From Clostridiales bacterium UBA3678 (GTDB lineage Bacteria; Bacillota; Clostridia; TANB77; CAG-508), in contig DFJF01000004.1 of assembly GCA_002372935.1 (NCBI GenBank), positions 1 through 49,523 of the forward strand: a stretch of DNA of 49,523 bases. Direction: 5' to 3'. The translations under genes were made by a program, and so were the position numbers. Positions 42,356 to 49,523 of this stretch are shown one piece after another. The notes beneath the pieces are model-generated. The model was not told where the DNA came from. It made no database searches and was given only the letters and a program-made list of their open reading frames with translations. The first letter of the stretch is position 1. The number at the start of each line of letters is the position of its first letter.

Positions 42356-42443
42356 TTATGTATTTAGCTTATACGCATTAAATTTTCCACCACATTTTCC
42401 GCATCTATATTTTCTTGCAAAATTTTTATTCAACTTTTTTCAT
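42356..42443 (-). pseudogene. Tiny zinc-ribbon-like frame with +1 shift
   Basis: From ATG at 42443 the frame stops after five codons (MKKVE). If the A6 run (42435-42440) is read as A5, it continues as MKKLNKNFARKYRCGKCGGK then FNAYKLNT to 42356, 28 residues with a C-x-x-C knuckle. GAGGGGA, overlapping the dacF stop, is a possible ribosome site. I do not recognise it. It may be a small zinc-binding protein, a remnant, or chance. Confidence 0.35.
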
Positions 42444-42450
42444 CAACCAA

Positions 42451-43696
42451 TTATCCCCTCAGCAAAGAAAACCATTTATTTAAAATATGTTTTTCCATAG
42501 ACAAAAAAGTCATTTTAGAAACATCATCATTTGCAATCAAAGTACATTCAGCAATTTTTTCATCATTTAAAGTATAGTATAGAGTTCCTAATTTTTCACC
42601 TTTTCCGAACAGGTGCATCAATAACATCTGTTAAATTAATATTTTGTTTTAGATTAATGCTATCACCTTTTGGCAACACCACTCCAATATTTGAACTTGC
42701 TATAGCATCAACAGAAGAAGATACACCTTTATTTACATTTATTGATTGTATAACATCATTTTGATTTGCTAGATTTTTATATTCATAATTACTAAATCCA
42801 AAATCTAAAAGTGCTGTTGCATCTTTAAATCTAATTGCAGATGTTGGAGCTTTCATTACTACTGCGATTAAAGATAAATCATCTCGCGTTGCAGATGCTG
42901 AAAGGTTAAATAGTGCTTGAGAAGTTGAACCTGTTTTTAAACCTGTACAGCCAGAATAATTATGAACTAATTTATTAGTATTGATAAGTTCTGATTTCCC
43001 GTTTCTTAAACTATCATTCCAAATAGTTGTGTAATTTACTATTTCAGGATATTTATTTAATAATTCTTTAGACATTAATGATATGTCATAACTTGAAGTC
43101 ATATGTCCATCTTCATCAATCCCATGGCAATTTTTAAATGTTGTATCATTCATTCCAAGTTCTTTTGCCTTTTCATTCATCATATTTACAAAATTTTCTT
43201 CTGTCCCACCAATATATTCTGCCATAGCTGTCACACAATCATTTGCAGACACAACACATATTGCTTTTAACATTTCATCTACTGTCAATGTTTCTGTGGT
43301 ATCTAACCAAATTTGAGAGCCTCCCATTGATGCCGCTCTTTCTGAACATGAAATTTGAGTGTCATAAGAAATTTTTCCAGATTCAATTGATTCCATTATA
43401 AGCAATATACTCATTAATTTTGTAACACTTGCAGGTCTTAGCTGTTCATGAGCATTATAAGAATATAAAACCCTACCTGTATGTTGTTCAATTAAAATTG
43501 CAGATTCACAATCTAAATTTAGTGGATTTGAATTATCATTTATGTAGTCTTCTGTTAAATTGTTTGAAACTTCAAGTGCATCAGCTGAAGTGCTCCATAT
43601 ATAATTAGAAGATTCAGCAAAACAAAAGGTTGTGAAAGATAATATAATAGAATATATTACAAATAATAAAGATATTTTCTTTAACATTTTTTCCAT
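42451..43696 (-). CDS. dacF: D-alanyl-D-alanine carboxypeptidase (DacF-like), frameshift near the 3' end
   Basis: A penicillin-binding protein that trims the terminal D-Ala from wall stem peptides. Signal peptide (about 1-27, ending in CFA), catalytic S-x-x-K in RPASVTKLM (Ser about 90), S-x-N in SANDC (about 150) and KTGS (about 254) are intact. The open frame stops at 42596 (DAPVRKR). One extra base near 42601-42607 (GTTCGGAAAAGGT) is the cause: dropping it gives the normal family sequence DAPVRKGEKLGTLYYTLND and continues to a stop at 42451. The catalytic domain is whole either way; only the C-terminal beta domain is lost if the shift is real. The start ATG has GGAGG five bases ahead. DacF is a guess among PBP5-type enzymes. 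Confidence 0.85.
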
Positions 43697-43764
43697 AATA
43701 GCCTCCAAAATGTGTTTTTTTGTTAATATATTCTAAATAAAAAAAATTATTCTTAAAGCTATAA

Positions 43765-43800
43765 AAAATAAAAAGCAGTAAACAAATTTCATTTACTACT
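43765..43800 (-). terminator. Terminator of the tmRNA gene
   Basis: Minus-strand AGTAGTAAA / TTTACTGCT (one G-U pair) with a seven-base loop, followed by TTTTTATTTTTT. It lies ten bases beyond the tmRNA 3' end. Confidence 0.75.
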
Positions 43801-43809
43801 TTGAAATAT

Positions 43810-44166
43810 TGGTGGAGGTGATGAGAATTGAACTCATGTCCACTATACCTTCCATGAAAACTTCTCCGAGTGCAGTTCATTGTTTTTAATTCATCTTTTT
43901 AAAGAAAATGAACACACTTCAAAAAGACATATCCTCTAAATACCCTTCGCCTCTGAGGAAAAAGCAAATTCGTTTCCCACTAAAATGACATTTTTATAAA
44001 TATGTGGGGATATTTATAAAAACGTAGCTCGCCCTTAGGCAGCAGCTAATTCGTAATTTTCGCTATCTGCGTTTATATTTAATTTTTGCTTATTTTAAGT
44101 GTTAAAGCAACCATCCACTACTCGCTATTTGCACTTCTAGTATAATGTCGAAACCATTACACCCCC
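43810..44166 (-). ncRNA. ssrA: Transfer-messenger RNA
   Basis: A 357-base tmRNA. The 5' end GGGGGTGTAATGGTTTCGAC (44166 downward) pairs with the 3' CACCTCC (seven pairs, one G-U), followed by an encoded ACCA ending at 43810. The T arm GTTCAATTCTCAT(C) is present. The tag frame runs from GCA at 44070 to TAA at 44035 and encodes ADSENYELAAA, with the expected LAAA-type ending for ClpXP degradation. tmRNA with SmpB frees stalled ribosomes and labels the unfinished protein. Its own promoter and terminator are visible. Confidence 0.97.
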
Positions 44167-44179
44167 ATGTACATTTTAT

Positions 44180-44208
44180 ATTATACAATATTTTTACTAA
44201 TTATTCAA
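44180..44208 (-). promoter_or_regulatory. Sigma-A type promoter of ssrA
   Basis: Minus-strand TTGAAT (44203-44208), 17-base spacer, TATAAT (44180-44185), 13 bases before the mature 5' end. Confidence 0.78.
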
Positions 44209-44218
44209 TAAAAAAGCA

Positions 44219-44247
44219 TTGAATTTTAAGTAATTTTATTATATAAT
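44219..44247 (+). promoter_or_regulatory. Sigma-A type promoter of serS
   Basis: TTGAAT (44219-44224), 17-base spacer, TATAAT (44242-44247), diverging from the ssrA promoter ten bases away. The leader to the ATG is only about 30 bases, too short for a T-box. Confidence 0.78.
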
Positions 44248-44282
44248 ATTTGTCATAAATGGTTCGAAAGGGGAGTATAATT

Positions 44283-45575
44283 ATGATAGATATTAAATTT
44301 TTAAGAGAAAATCCAGAAATTGTAAAGCAAAATATCAAAAACAAATTTCAAGATCAAAAACTTCCATTAGTTGATGAAGTAATTGAATTAGACAAAAAAT
44401 ATAGAGAAGTAAAACTTAATGGTGACAATTTAAGAAACGAGAGAAAAACAATAAGTGCCGAAATCGGGAAATTAATGCAATCTGGCAAAAAAGACGAAGC
44501 TGAAAAAATAAAAAATGATGTTCAAGAAATAAATAAAAAGCTTGAGAAAAATGAATCTCTTGAAAATGAATATTCAGAAAAAATAAAAAATATAATGATG
44601 AAGATTCCAAATATCATGGACAAATCTGTTCCAATTGGAAAAGATGACTCTGAAAATGTTGAAGTTCAAAGGTTTGGAGATCCTAAGGTTCCAGATTATG
44701 AAATACCATATCATGCAGATATTATATCAAAATTTAATGGTTTAGATAAAGAATCTGCTGGTAGAACATCAGGTATGGGATTTTATTATTTATTAGGAGA
44801 TGTTGCAAGATTACATGAAGCAATGCTTGCTTATGCAAGAGATTACATGATAAATAATGGTTTCACCTATGTAATTCCCCCATTTATGATACATTCAGAT
44901 ATAGTCAATGGTGTTATGTCATTTGAAGAAATGGATGCAATGATGTACAAAATTGAAAATGAGGACTTATTCTTAATTGGAACATCAGAGCATTCAATGA
45001 TTGGTAGATTTAAAGGTCAACTTATCAAAAAAGATGAATTACCTTTATGTTTAACTTCTTATTCTCCATGTTTTAGAAAAGAAATCGGATCACATGGTCT
45101 TGAAGAGCGTGGATTATATAGAGTTCATCAATTTGAAAAACAAGAAATGATTGTTCTTTGTGAACCAGAAGATTCTATGACTTGGTATAATAAAATGTGG
45201 AAATTAAGTGTAGATTTATTTAGAAGTTGGAATGTTCCTGTAAGACAGCTTGATTGTTGCAGTGGAGATTTAGCAGATTTAAAGGTAAAATCTTGTGATA
45301 TTGAAGCTTGGAGCCCTCGTCAAAAATCATATTTTGAAGTTTGTAGTTGTTCAACATTAGGAGATGCTCAAGCAAGGCGTTTAGGTATAAGAGTAAAAAG
45401 TGATAAAGGGAACTATTATCTTCATACTCTAAATAATACAGTTGTTGCAAGCCCTAGAGGATTAATTGCAGTTCTTGAAAACAATTATAATGAAGATGGC
45501 AGTGTAACAATTCCAGAAGTATTAAGACCATATATGGGTGGGCTTGAGAAAATGACACCAAAAAACAAAAAATAA
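44283..45575 (+). CDS. serS: Seryl-tRNA synthetase
   Basis: A 430-residue class II synthetase. The N-terminal arm is a long antiparallel coiled coil (about 30-105) that binds the long variable arm of tRNA-Ser. Motif 2 (SYSPCFRKEIGSHG...RVHQFEKQE) and motif 3 (LNNTVVASPRGLIAVLENN) are complete. The start is ATG (MIDIKFLRENPEIV) with AAAGGGGAG at 44267-44275; eight further codons upstream are not used. The gene is probably cotranscribed with the small leader frame and membrane protein that follow. Confidence 0.97.
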   Translation: MIDIKFLRENPEIVKQNIKNKFQDQKLPLVDEVIELDKKYREVKLNGDNLRNERKTISAEIGKLMQSGKKDEAEKIKNDVQEINKKLEKNESLENEYSEKIKNIMMKIPNIMDKSVPIGKDDSENVEVQRFGDPKVPDYEIPYHADIISKFNGLDKESAGRTSGMGFYYLLGDVARLHEAMLAYARDYMINNGFTYVIPPFMIHSDIVNGVMSFEEMDAMMYKIENEDLFLIGTSEHSMIGRFKGQLIKKDELPLCLTSYSPCFRKEIGSHGLEERGLYRVHQFEKQEMIVLCEPEDSMTWYNKMWKLSVDLFRSWNVPVRQLDCCSGDLADLKVKSCDIEAWSPRQKSYFEVCSCSTLGDAQARRLGIRVKSDKGNYYLHTLNNTVVASPRGLIAVLENNYNEDGSVTIPEVLRPYMGGLEKMTPKNKK

Positions 45576-45584
45576 AGAAAGGAG

Positions 45585-45616
45585 TTCGTATAATGTTTAT
45601 ATATTCATTATACGAA
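45585..45616 (+). other. Perfect 11-bp inverted repeat between serS and the next gene
   Basis: TTCGTATAATG, ten bases, CATTATACGAA. It covers the start codon of an 11-codon leader frame and has no T run, so it does not look like a terminator. Confidence 0.85.
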
Positions 45617-45628
45617 GATGACAAATGA
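45593..45628 (+). CDS. 11-codon leader frame coupled to the following gene
   Basis: ATG at 45593, eight bases behind AAAGGAG, encodes MFIYSLYEDDK and its TGA overlaps the ATG of the next gene (ATGA, 45625-45628). The next gene has little of a ribosome site of its own, so it is probably translated by ribosomes leaving this leader. Confidence 0.5.
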   Translation: MFIYSLYEDDK

Positions 45629-46431
45629 AAAAAAACTTACTTTTGACAATTGTATGTATAATATTTTCAATACTTTTAGTAGTTCTATTAGTTATTACTT
45701 TTAAAACTGCTAAAAGTAATTTTGATTGTTCTTCTTGTGTAAAACAAATGTCAAAACTTCAAGAAGAAAATTCTAACACAATCTTTTCAATAAATAATAT
45801 AACTTACTTTAGTAGTTGTGGTGCAGATGCTACAACAAATTCTAATTCATCATTTACAATTTCAAACTTACACCAATATACTGACATTGCAATTTTTATA
45901 AATCAAAATTCTAATGAACTTACACAAAAAAACACCTTAAAATCGGTTAGTTTAAATAATATATCATACATATTGCCTCCAAATGAAGGCACTCCAAATT
46001 TATATTATAAAAATATTAATGATTTTGCAAAAGATAAATATTCTGAAGATAATCTAATAAATAATTCTATTACTTTTTCAACTACTTCAGAAGATTCTAT
46101 AGATTATTCATCACCTATCCTTTATAATAATTGTGCTAATCCGATTACTTTAACATATATCAATAAAAACATTCAAGATAAATATACTTTATCAAATAAT
46201 GTAAAAAACATATCTAACAATGGTTCTTTACTTAAAATTTGTGGAATTACATTAAATTCTATTTCATGTAAAATAGGTTTTAATATTCAAATTACAAATA
46301 ATCTTGATGAAGTATATGATTGCCCTGTAATTATAACAATTCCGCTTTCTACAGAAAGTTCTACAATATTTAATGGAAACTTGATTTTTAAAGATTCCAC
46401 AAATTATAACTTTATAAAAGAAAACAAATGA
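45625..46431 (+). CDS. Membrane-anchored extracytoplasmic protein, unrecognised
   Basis: A 268-residue protein with an N-terminal membrane helix (about 5-28) and an external part rich in N, S, T and I with five or six Cys (CSSCVKQ near 36, then SSCGAD, NNCANP, KICG, SCK, YDCP). These could form disulfides. Strand-like segments and an NNPI/NP-type beta pattern suggest a beta-sandwich fold. I cannot name a family. It follows serS, probably in the same transcript, behind a coupled leader frame, and ends at a strong terminator. Confidence 0.65.
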   Translation: MKKNLLLTIVCIIFSILLVVLLVITFKTAKSNFDCSSCVKQMSKLQEENSNTIFSINNITYFSSCGADATTNSNSSFTISNLHQYTDIAIFINQNSNELTQKNTLKSVSLNNISYILPPNEGTPNLYYKNINDFAKDKYSEDNLINNSITFSTTSEDSIDYSSPILYNNCANPITLTYINKNIQDKYTLSNNVKNISNNGSLLKICGITLNSISCKIGFNIQITNNLDEVYDCPVIITIPLSTESSTIFNGNLIFKDSTNYNFIKENK

Positions 46432-46478
46432 AACAAAAATATTAAACTTTTTATTTAATATTTTTGTTTCACTTTTTT
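46430..46478 (+). terminator. Terminator of the serS transcript
   Basis: A 17-base inverted repeat, GAAACAAAAATATTAAA and complement, with a seven-base loop, then CACTTTTTT. It also faces the converging TIM-barrel gene. Confidence 0.88.
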
Positions 46479-46534
46479 ATAACTATGCAGTAACTTGAAT
46501 ATCTTGTATTTTCAAATTTCTAATTGAACTATAA

Positions 46535-47437
46535 CTATACTTTCAAATTATATCCCAATTTTTCTAATAGCTCTTTTGTTGTAATAAAATTTTTTGGAGC
46601 CGAATAGTAGTCTTCTTCTGTAACTTCTATGCTGATTTCACAATTTGTATATTTTTCATATGCATTCATAATACTCTTTAATTTCTCTATATCCCCCTCA
46701 TGTTCAGGAGAAAATGGTCTTCCATGATCTTCTTTAAATCCATTGTCCCAAATATTATTTAAATGAATAAGACCTAAATCTGTATACATTGTAGAATCTT
46801 TAAAAACTTTATCCCAATCTAAAATATCTTCACCTGACATTCTTTTCCATGCTTCACAGCTCATCATCATATGACAAGTATCTAATAAAGTTTTTGCCCT
46901 ATTACCTACTATTTTGTTTATTTCACTAACAACATAAGAAACATCTTCCATATCAAATACTGTCTTAAATCTTTTATTATCTGTTGCACAACTATTCTCT
47001 ATAACTAAGTCTATATTTTCATATTTTTGCAATACATTATTAAGTATTGGTCCTATTTTTTCTTTTATTAGATTTGTTTCCATCCAGGTTGCTTTTGAAT
47101 AATTATTATGTACTACTACTTTTATTCTTTTGCCTTCAAGTCCTGCAATATATTCAGCATATTTGCATGTATTTTCAAACATTTCAGTGTATCCTGGTAA
47201 TAGTAAAAAATTTAAAGCTATTTCATCATTCCATTCTTTTATCTTTACTAATGGAGTATGTACAACTGATATATCAACATTATCTTGTTTTATTGCTTTT
47301 TCTGTATCTATATATTCCTGTTTTGTTAGCATTCTATTTATTAATTGTATTTCTATATTTCTAATTCCTGATTTAATTCTTGGTAAAAATTCCTTATATT
47401 CTGGTGTGCTTTTTACATTAATTCTTATTTCTTTCAT
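46535..47437 (-). CDS. Xylose isomerase-like TIM-barrel / AP endonuclease 2 family protein
   Basis: A 300-residue TIM-barrel protein. Metal-ligand positions of the family are visible: Glu in LVIENSCATDN, Asp and His in LLDTCHMMMS, His in GLIHLNNIWDNG, the D-H-G-R-P-F and H-E-G-D segment, and the final Glu in ISIEVTEEDYY. Such enzymes act as sugar isomerases or epimerases or as DNA AP endonucleases; the substrate is not evident. The ATG overlaps the stop of the patatin gene (ATGA), so the two are coupled. Confidence 0.8.
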   Translation of the reverse strand: MKEIRINVKSTPEYKEFLPRIKSGIRNIEIQLINRMLTKQEYIDTEKAIKQDNVDISVVHTPLVKIKEWNDEIALNFLLLPGYTEMFENTCKYAEYIAGLEGKRIKVVVHNNYSKATWMETNLIKEKIGPILNNVLQKYENIDLVIENSCATDNKRFKTVFDMEDVSYVVSEINKIVGNRAKTLLDTCHMMMSCEAWKRMSGEDILDWDKVFKDSTMYTDLGLIHLNNIWDNGFKEDHGRPFSPEHEGDIEKLKSIMNAYEKYTNCEISIEVTEEDYYSAPKNFITTKELLEKLGYNLKV

Positions 47438-48339
47438 TTTTCTACATTTTCCTTCCAATAATCTTCAATCTTTTTTCCATCTTTATATCCTTCATCATAA
47501 AGTTTTTGCATTGCTTCTTTATTTTTTGTTAAAGTATCAATTCCTAAAGTGTCTTCTGGTCCAACTATAAAGCCTTTTCCTTTTGCAGCATAGTTTTTTT
47601 TAAAATCTTCTAATTGCACATTATATAAATCACATCTTGAATACAACTTTTCGACAAAATTTGGATATTGCTTGCGCAGTTTTTCAAAATGTCTAGCATT
47701 TTTGGTTTTCTTTTTGAAATCAATTGGACGTGTTAAAATTACAATTAGTTTATCACATCCATCTTCAAATGCCTTTTTATATGGTATTGGATCACATACT
47801 CCGCCATCATATAGCTCATATCCTCTCCACTTATATGCTTTATTCACAATTGGAACATTTGATGAACTTTTAAGCATTCCATAATCATCTTTTTTATAAT
47901 CTTTCTTACTAAAGTAAACTGGTTTTCCTGTATTTGCATCACTTGAAACAACTACCATTTCTTGCTTAGATTCCATTGCCTTTTCAAAATCCCACGCATC
48001 TTTTCCATCAGTATTTGATAAAGTTCCATAAATATAATCTAAATCCAAATAAGAACCATTTTTAAGATAATTTTTGAAACTCATATATTGTTTATCAAAA
48101 CTGTAATCTTCGTAAAAACGGAAATTTCTTCCTTTTTGCTTTGAAATGTAAGAAGCAATATTTGCAGAACCAGCAGACACTCCAATACAATATGGAATTT
48201 CAATCTCTTTTTCTATTAGATAATCAAAAATTCCTGCACCATAAATGTCGCGCATTCCACCTCCTACATCTAATATTCCAATTTTTTCAGTTCTATTTTT
48301 TCCTTCCTTATTTTCTTTTTTATTTCCAAACAACCCCAT
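47434..48339 (-). CDS. Patatin-like phospholipase
   Basis: A 301-residue patatin-family lipid hydrolase. LDVGGGMRD at the oxyanion end, GVSAGSANIAS with the nucleophile Ser (G-x-S-x-G), and YDGGVCDPIPYKKAFEDGCD with the catalytic Asp (D-G-G) match the family. There is no signal peptide, so it acts inside the cell. The start is ATG (MGLFGNKKENK) with AAGGAG ahead; 18 codons further upstream are open but without a ribosome site. The promoter is 220 bases away at 48566-48594. Confidence 0.9.
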   Translation of the reverse strand: MGLFGNKKENKEGKNRTEKIGILDVGGGMRDIYGAGIFDYLIEKEIEIPYCIGVSAGSANIASYISKQKGRNFRFYEDYSFDKQYMSFKNYLKNGSYLDLDYIYGTLSNTDGKDAWDFEKAMESKQEMVVVSSDANTGKPVYFSKKDYKKDDYGMLKSSSNVPIVNKAYKWRGYELYDGGVCDPIPYKKAFEDGCDKLIVILTRPIDFKKKTKNARHFEKLRKQYPNFVEKLYSRCDLYNVQLEDFKKNYAAKGKGFIVGPEDTLGIDTLTKNKEAMQKLYDEGYKDGKKIEDYWKENVEK

Positions 48340-48504
48340 AGTTAATCTCCTTAAAACTTTCATATTATTTAAAATATAAATATTCAATTTCATCTATTAT
48401 TCTTTTACAATTATTATAATCTCTGTACTTTAAAAATCCATTTATTCTTAATAAATTAGGTAGTATAACTTAAATTTATGTATTTATTTGATTTATAGAA
48501 TTGA

Positions 48505-48594
48505 TTAACCTCTGTTATTTATTTTCATCTTTTGAGTTTCTCCTTTTACTTTTGTCCATCTTTTTATTATATTAAAACCAATAATTTTTGTCAA
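48505..48594 (-). repeat. Second copy of the promoter/leader cassette
   Basis: On the minus strand this repeats the 35.1-kb pilin leader: TTGACAAAAATTATTGGTTT, -10, an AAAGTAAAA stretch, an AGG-type ribosome site and ATGAAAATAAATAA. Here the leader frame is only MKINNRG and stops at 48505; the dinucleotide repeat is absent. Confidence 0.78.
48566..48594 (-). promoter_or_regulatory. Sigma-A type promoter of the patatin transcript
   Basis: Minus-strand TTGACA (48589-48594), 17-base spacer, TATAAT (48566-48571), full consensus. Confidence 0.88.
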
Positions 48595-48720
48595 TAATTT
48601 CTCGAAAAAAAATAATGTATAATTTTAAATATTTTAATTAAACTAATATAAAATAAAATTTAAAAATAAATTGAGATATCGAAAGATAATCTTTCATTTA
48701 TAGAGATAGGTGGTTTTACT

Positions 48721-49473
48721 ATGAAAAAAAAATCTGTATTTTTAATAGTTCTATTTGCAGTCTTATTAATTGGTTTTTTAGCATTTATAATATATAAAAA
48801 TTATTCAAATTCTAAAAAAGATGCACCATATAATTCTACTCGTACATCTCAAAATATCTTTAATAACAATACTTCCGATGCTGAGATTACTTCTCCAGAA
48901 GATGTATCTAAACAAAATGTATCTGTAGAAAACAACTCTGTAGAAAACAATTCTACAGAAAACGCTCCCTCAGAAAATAAATCTGTAGAAAATACTAATA
49001 GTTCAAATAACTCTTCAGAAGATATGAAAACAGAAATTGCGTCTTTTACAACAAAAATCTATTCAAAAGATTCTGATAGACAAAACAATGTAACAAAAGC
49101 TTGCTCAACACTAAACGACACTACCGTAAAAAATGGTGCAACATTTTCTTTTACAAATACAATAGGCAAAACAAGTTCTGCAAAAGGCTATGAAAAAGCA
49201 AATGTATTTCAAGATGGTAAAGTAATTGAAGCAATGGGCGGTGGTCTTTGCCAGGTAAGTACAACCCTCTATAATGCAGTATTAAAAGTAAAAGATTTAA
49301 AAGTAACAGAAAGACATTCACATAGTAATTCAGTACCATATATAAAATCTGGTAAAGATGCTGCTGTTGCTTATGGTAGTTATGACTTTAAATTTGTAAA
49401 CAATACAGGTAAAACCATAAAAATAAAAGCATCTAATACCAAAAATAATATTACTATAAAAATTTTCAGTTAA
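48721..49473 (+). CDS. VanW-family membrane-anchored protein
   Basis: A 250-residue protein: one N-terminal membrane helix (about 5-25), a low-complexity linker of E-N-S/N-S-V repeats (about 35-105), then the VanW domain (GATFSFTNTIGKTSSAKGY, MGGGLCQVSTTLYNAVL, ERHSHSNSVPY). The domain is named after an accessory gene of glycopeptide resistance, but most chromosomal copies are wall-associated proteins of unknown role, and no other van genes are here. AGGTGG precedes the ATG. The stop codon abuts repeat copy G. Confidence 0.88.
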   Translation: MKKKSVFLIVLFAVLLIGFLAFIIYKNYSNSKKDAPYNSTRTSQNIFNNNTSDAEITSPEDVSKQNVSVENNSVENNSTENAPSENKSVENTNSSNNSSEDMKTEIASFTTKIYSKDSDRQNNVTKACSTLNDTTVKNGATFSFTNTIGKTSSAKGYEKANVFQDGKVIEAMGGGLCQVSTTLYNAVLKVKDLKVTERHSHSNSVPYIKSGKDAAVAYGSYDFKFVNNTGKTIKIKASNTKNNITIKIFS

Positions 49474-49523
49474 TTTCATTTGGGGACGGTTCTTTTTTGA
49501 AAGGGGACGGTTCTCTTTCAAAA
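49474..49523. repeat. GGGGACGGTTCTTTT repeat, copy G, cut by the window edge
   Basis: Begins TTTCATTTGGGGACGG immediately after the vanW-gene TAA, with a second unit GGGGACGGTTCTCTTTC, and continues past the window end. Confidence 0.93.

Larger units (their letters stand above)
48340..48720. other. Intergenic region between patatin and vanW genes
   Basis: 381 bases without a main gene. The left part is the long leader of the patatin transcript. The centre (48505-48594) is the second copy of the pilin-type promoter and leader start. The right part (48600-48720) is AT-rich and leads to the vanW gene, with a TATAAT near 48617 as a possible plus-strand -10 and a small GAAAGATAATCTTTC hairpin near 48680. 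Confidence 0.6.

Noticed and set aside
43614..43880. Minus-strand 88-codon frame covering the tmRNA 3' end
   Set aside because: The DNA there is the tRNA-like end of the tmRNA, its terminator and the dacF start region; no ribosome site and no family resemblance.
44167..44282. T-box riboswitch before serS
   Set aside because: Only about 30 bases lie between the serS promoter start and its ATG, and there is no T-box sequence.
48721..49473. Vancomycin resistance determinant because of the VanW domain
   Set aside because: No vanHAX, ligase or sensor genes are present; stand-alone VanW-domain proteins are widespread in Clostridia.

Overview
The window comes from a very AT-rich, spore-forming, Gram-positive anaerobe of the Clostridia (Bacillota). 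Three things point there: sporulation genes (yabP, yabQ, divIC, dpaA, a spoIIQ-like gene, sigE, spoIIGA, spoIIE, spoIIP, dacF), AGGAGG-type ribosome sites, and HrcA/CIRCE heat-shock control. An uncultured gut lineage is likely, but genus and species cannot be read from the sequence. Almost every gene is on the minus strand. The plus-strand exceptions are a small membrane protein (8.9 kb), serS with its follower (44.3-46.4 kb) and a vanW-like gene (48.7 kb).

Layout. 0-5.3 kb: yabP-yabQ-divIC, aspartokinase, prfB with its programmed +1 frameshift, and an M23 peptidase. 5.4-9.2 kb: dpaA, a SpoIIQ-like M23 protein, DUF4363, DUF421 and a four-helix membrane protein. 9.3-14 kb: a sugar-nucleotide pair (UAP-type uridylyltransferase plus left-handed beta-helix protein), rhodanese, DUF1294, HIT, a metal-exporter-like permease and an orphan Alg14/PssD-like gene. 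14.1-19.2 kb: the heat-shock operon hrcA-grpE-dnaK-dnaJ with three CIRCE-like operators. 19.2-25.2 kb: sporulation regulators spoIIE, an adjacent permease, spoIIGA and sigE. 25.2-32.7 kb: compact alaS, two unrecognised genes, tatD, acpS, a membrane-anchored unknown and a WG-repeat protein. 32.8-36.5 kb: an M23 peptidase, a type IV pilin-like gene with unusual control, and spoIIP. 36.5-43.7 kb: relA/spoT, recJ, rny and dacF. 43.8-46.4 kb: tmRNA and serS from divergent promoters. 46.5-49.5 kb: TIM-barrel and patatin genes, then vanW.

The most unusual segment is 33.5-35.2 kb. A pilin-like gene with a GC-rich, out-of-character 3' end (resembling the variable region of a diversity-generating retroelement target) lies behind a strong promoter and a 41-codon leader frame. 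That leader contains a (GT)10 dinucleotide repeat, and its stop codon falls inside a hairpin overlapping the pilin ribosome-binding site. This arrangement would allow slippage-driven phase variation. The same promoter and leader-start sequence recurs before the patatin operon at 48.5 kb.

A second thread is a family of repeats built on GGGGACGGTTCTTTT, often in 21-bp tandem units. Five of the seven copies sit directly at, or within two bases of, a stop codon. Further points are paired spoIIE/spoIIGA promoters with identical spacing, a hairpin presenting the spoIIP ribosome site in its loop, an alanyl-tRNA synthetase lacking two standard domains, and four apparent +1 homopolymer frameshifts within 33.4-42.6 kb that may be biological or assembly errors.
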